64,000 bases of DNA from Flavobacteriales bacterium UBA2306 (lineage in GTDB: Bacteria > Bacteroidota > Bacteroidia > Flavobacteriales > Weeksellaceae). The stretch lies in assembly GCA_002345565.1 (NCBI GenBank), contig DDVS01000008.1:124001-188000 (forward strand), read 5' to 3'. Below the pieces are notes generated by a model. The model was not told the DNA's origin and did no database searches. It was given only the letters and a program-made list of their open reading frames with translations. The translations under genes were made by a program, and so were the position numbers. Numbering within the stretch: position 1 is the first letter of the stretch; each line of letters begins with the position of its first letter. This document shows positions 63,601 to 64,000 of this stretch, in pieces.

Positions 63601-64000
63601 ATCAGAAGAACGGTTATAGAAAATGGATGGGTTTCTAATTCTACTTTAATGAGTGATGCCTATGCGGAACTTCATAACAGAACCATAACAGGAAATCTAC
63701 AGGTTATGCCGGCCAATGATTTGAGAATTGATTTTAATATTTTACAGACTTATACAAGAAATTATTCTCAGGGAGGCTACAATGTTGTAGATCTAAGTTC
63801 AAGATATGTAGGTTATCTGGATGCTTTTGCCACCGAGTCTGTAACATATTCTAATACCTCTTGGTCTTTTAATACAGCTTTCAAAGATGGTGCAGCGATA
63901 TATCAGGCCATTAAAGACAACACTTTGGCACTTTCCCAACAGTATGAAGGAGTGCAGGATGCTGACGGATACGTGGCAGGATACTCTAAAAGTAATGCTT
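57664..64000 (+). CDS. sprA: SprA, T9SS outer-membrane translocon / gliding motility protein (partial)
   Basis: The first 2112 codons of a very large beta-barrel protein that forms the T9SS outer-membrane channel; it is cut by the window end (family length is about 2,300-2,400). The frame starts at GTG 57664, the first possible start because TAA lies directly before it. A signal peptide ends near residue 25 (TNAWAQ). LGNPIRYDAFYDIKTGMYYLYP near the start and LVLWVNEIRLSEIENKGGYA near codons 1480-1500 are SprA hallmarks. I followed the frame at several points to the window end and found it open. It should serve the three sorting-domain proteins in this window. Confidence 0.95.
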   Translation, partial: MKKNIYVYKLTLLFLIFIGFTNAWAQEKPSDTLVTGRTDFSLGNPIRYDAFYDIKTGMYYLYPKIGNSIVGAPIAMTFEEYKNYVMQNNLRSYYEEKSFLNDLGRRKDQTDAKKKGLIPAITIKNKMFENIFGSNKIELIPQGFASFDLGGLYQKIDNPLILPQNRTNFAINIQQRIQLGITGKVGENLQLKANYDTQSGFAFENRMNMVWQAKGSWKDLQSKGLSENGQDPEDKIIKRVEVGNISMPLSTSLIRGSQSLFGLKTEFQLGKTTGTLVFSQQQGEAKTIVAQGGGTMSTFKVNAYDYEDNQHYFIGHYFLDNYDKSLENYPLISSKINITRLEVWVLDQGGANLETQKPIVGIRDLGESQGLTPNNTNNNLYSQISSVLGVNRDVTAAYSTLNGRSFPNSQGIAEPYTSGEQFITNAKARKLTSSEFKYNSQLGYISLNQRLNDNQFLGISYSYTINGSSTVYKVGEFSEENTVLITKLLKSNIAVKPTSPMWELMMKNIYSLNTSQMQSQDFLLNVYFRDPSSGGKVNYLPGAQYNNGIAADTNLLRLLNWDRLNANGDLQTNADGVHGDGIFDFVNGTTVDADNGKVIFTKAQPFGSYMNNILTIADKTPYVYSDLYSQLKEVAKQSNQAQRYTIEGRYKGSQGQGISLGAINVPQGSVKVTANGTQLVEGVDYTVDYMMGTVTIINETVKQSGQAINISLENQLTFNTQRKSFWGLNLERKFSDHFTLGATVVNYTERPLTQKVNYGQEAVSNTMAGFNMMYNNELPFLTRLTDKIPFVNTEAASNLNFKAEGAYLIPGQSKGINDESYIDDFEQATSKISLKDPSMWSVASRPEKNLNDIVFPTSVDNDNLMSGYGRGLVSWYTIDPRFYGVGGNAPSGINAQSLSNHASRRVQMEELYNNRDYVAGEQTLLNTFDITFYPELRGPYNVNPNTETTSQRWGGLMRPISVTNFVSSNIDYVEFWLMDPHADGNTLGSDPKLLLQLGNVSEDVLKDGKLQFENGLPTASITANTSSTNWGTQPSQFPILYAFSTEGDERTQQDLGYDGLNGSQEQQKFGVNFVNPVTNELDPASDNFLFYLSDQFQGNLASSLIERYRYFRNPEGNSAANTLEVATQTPDAEDVNRDYNLDQTENYNQYTIDLSPTSLVLGQNKIVDVKEVDVKFENGQSGKAKWYLFRIPVANYDGADGNQVVEGSDASVLNNVRFARLLMKGFDQTSTLRFGSFDLVRSDWRKYSKNIASSGTGENEGTQTEDNSNFDVGSVNLEENALGTPPYILPPGIDRQVLSGNAGAQRQNESSLYMKATGLRTSKGVFKNTSLDMRRYKRLQLFVHAEDLLNSTSTIIDPDAKFFIRFGSDATDNYYEYEAPLKYTAKNATSQLDIWPTENNVDLEVENFVNAKLKRDQAIRDQVANIKLDNRYLYADYDNGDNKKIYVKGRPSIGNITTIMIGVRNEVVSNKGTAATEKDLVLWVNEIRLSEIENKGGYAGNASLNFNLGDFAQVNANASYASIGFGAIDSKPSERSQDENSAFSINTNVNVDKFLPEKAGMKIPLNYSYTQTIADPKYNPLDNDVELSKSGNEAELKKIVRTYSQQRSIGVVNMRKERMNPDKKAKFYDVENLNITAIYNDDFYRDVYTKRNYKQYLKGYIEYNYTFKPYVLKPFNKIVSDTAKSYKYLRWAKEFNFNPVPTRLSFRTILDRNYNELEYRNVDAILSGNGGADFDVIKSRNFFFGWQYSLGFNFTKSLKLEINSETKTLNDQIDVNSMSNRSIFSNPLRAGRPVLYNHRAQLNYRLPFEYFPYLDFINAELGYQFQYNWNARSTAVRSFYNAETDAYENLGNISQNTNTIIATSTIDIPKFIGKFSYFRRINETLQKRRQEIDSLSNVYNQAYAKKNSRFKFKNYKFKNKLTPLQAAAYALTSFKQIDFNYNENNGIVLPGLLSAPNFYGYGQTLGGPTLGFLLGSQADIRRTVIENGWVSNSTLMSDAYAELHNRTITGNLQVMPANDLRIDFNILQTYTRNYSQGGYNVVDLSSRYVGYLDAFATESVTYSNTSWSFNTAFKDGAAIYQAIKDNTLALSQQYEGVQDADGYVAGYSKSNA

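Noticed and set aside
1..64000. CRISPR array, restriction-modification or known anti-phage system
   Set aside because: No regularly spaced direct repeats, cas genes, methylase/endonuclease pairs or recognised defence genes were seen.

Overview
The window is AT-rich chromosomal DNA from a member of the Flavobacteriia (Bacteroidota), most likely the Chryseobacterium/Epilithonimonas group. The support is: three proteins with type IX secretion (T9SS) type A C-terminal sorting domains plus the 5' part of sprA (T9SS translocon/gliding); a class II HMG-CoA reductase, as expected for the mevalonate route of flavobacteria; a YfiT-like bacillithiol transferase; promoters of the Bacteroidota type (TTG, 17-22 nt, TAnnTTTG); and little Shine-Dalgarno signal. 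Nearly everything looks like vertically inherited core or lineage genes. I see no phage, transposase, integrase or CRISPR array.

Layout. 1-9.1 kb: a large T9SS surface protein, a MscS channel, deoC, an Lrp regulator, a secreted GH13 amylase and a SRPBCC protein. 9.4-14.7 kb: an M3 oligopeptidase whose coding sequence carries an in-frame palindromic insertion, an AraC regulator, ccoG and a YchJ-like protein. 14.7-24.9 kb: metabolic and stress genes (SGNH hydrolase, bacillithiol transferase, hutH, GNAT, YgiD-like dioxygenase, YceI), a paired DNA-metabolism protein and radical SAM protein with a SemiSWEET gene between them, HMG-CoA reductase and two small membrane proteins. 24.9-30 kb: a tetR-ABC-hlyD-tolC export operon on the minus strand; tetR has an in-frame TGA and the ABC nucleotide-binding domain has lost most catalytic signatures. 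30.2-35.4 kb: sucC, a cytoplasmic GH13 amylase, dinB and a TlpA thioredoxin. 35.5-45.3 kb: housekeeping genes (PNP, lpxK, yicC, gmk, nadA, folB, SIMPL, dtd, greA, HIT, clpX). 45.3-49.1 kb: a T9SS protein with a tiny membrane partner, a TlpA-like protein and tRNA-Met. 49.3-54.5 kb: DUF3810 putative metalloprotease, sugar MFS transporter, plsC, gtrA and a BadF-type kinase. 54.6-64 kb: maeB, ruvA and the first about 6.3 kb of sprA, which runs off the window.

Themes. Starch/glucan use is represented by a secreted T9SS amylase, a cytosolic amylase and a sugar transporter. Protein export is represented by T9SS substrates, SprA and a tripartite exporter. The most unusual layer is not a gene: several families of short palindromic repeats lie between genes (9.2, 12.5, 14.7, 15.0, 18.0, 18.55, 19.7, 33.1-33.45 and 34.6-34.8 kb), and one such element sits in frame inside the M3 peptidase gene. 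The least understood gene set is the TIGR03915-like/radical SAM pair at 20.4-22.8 kb. Family names come from recognising the sequence by eye; no database search was run.
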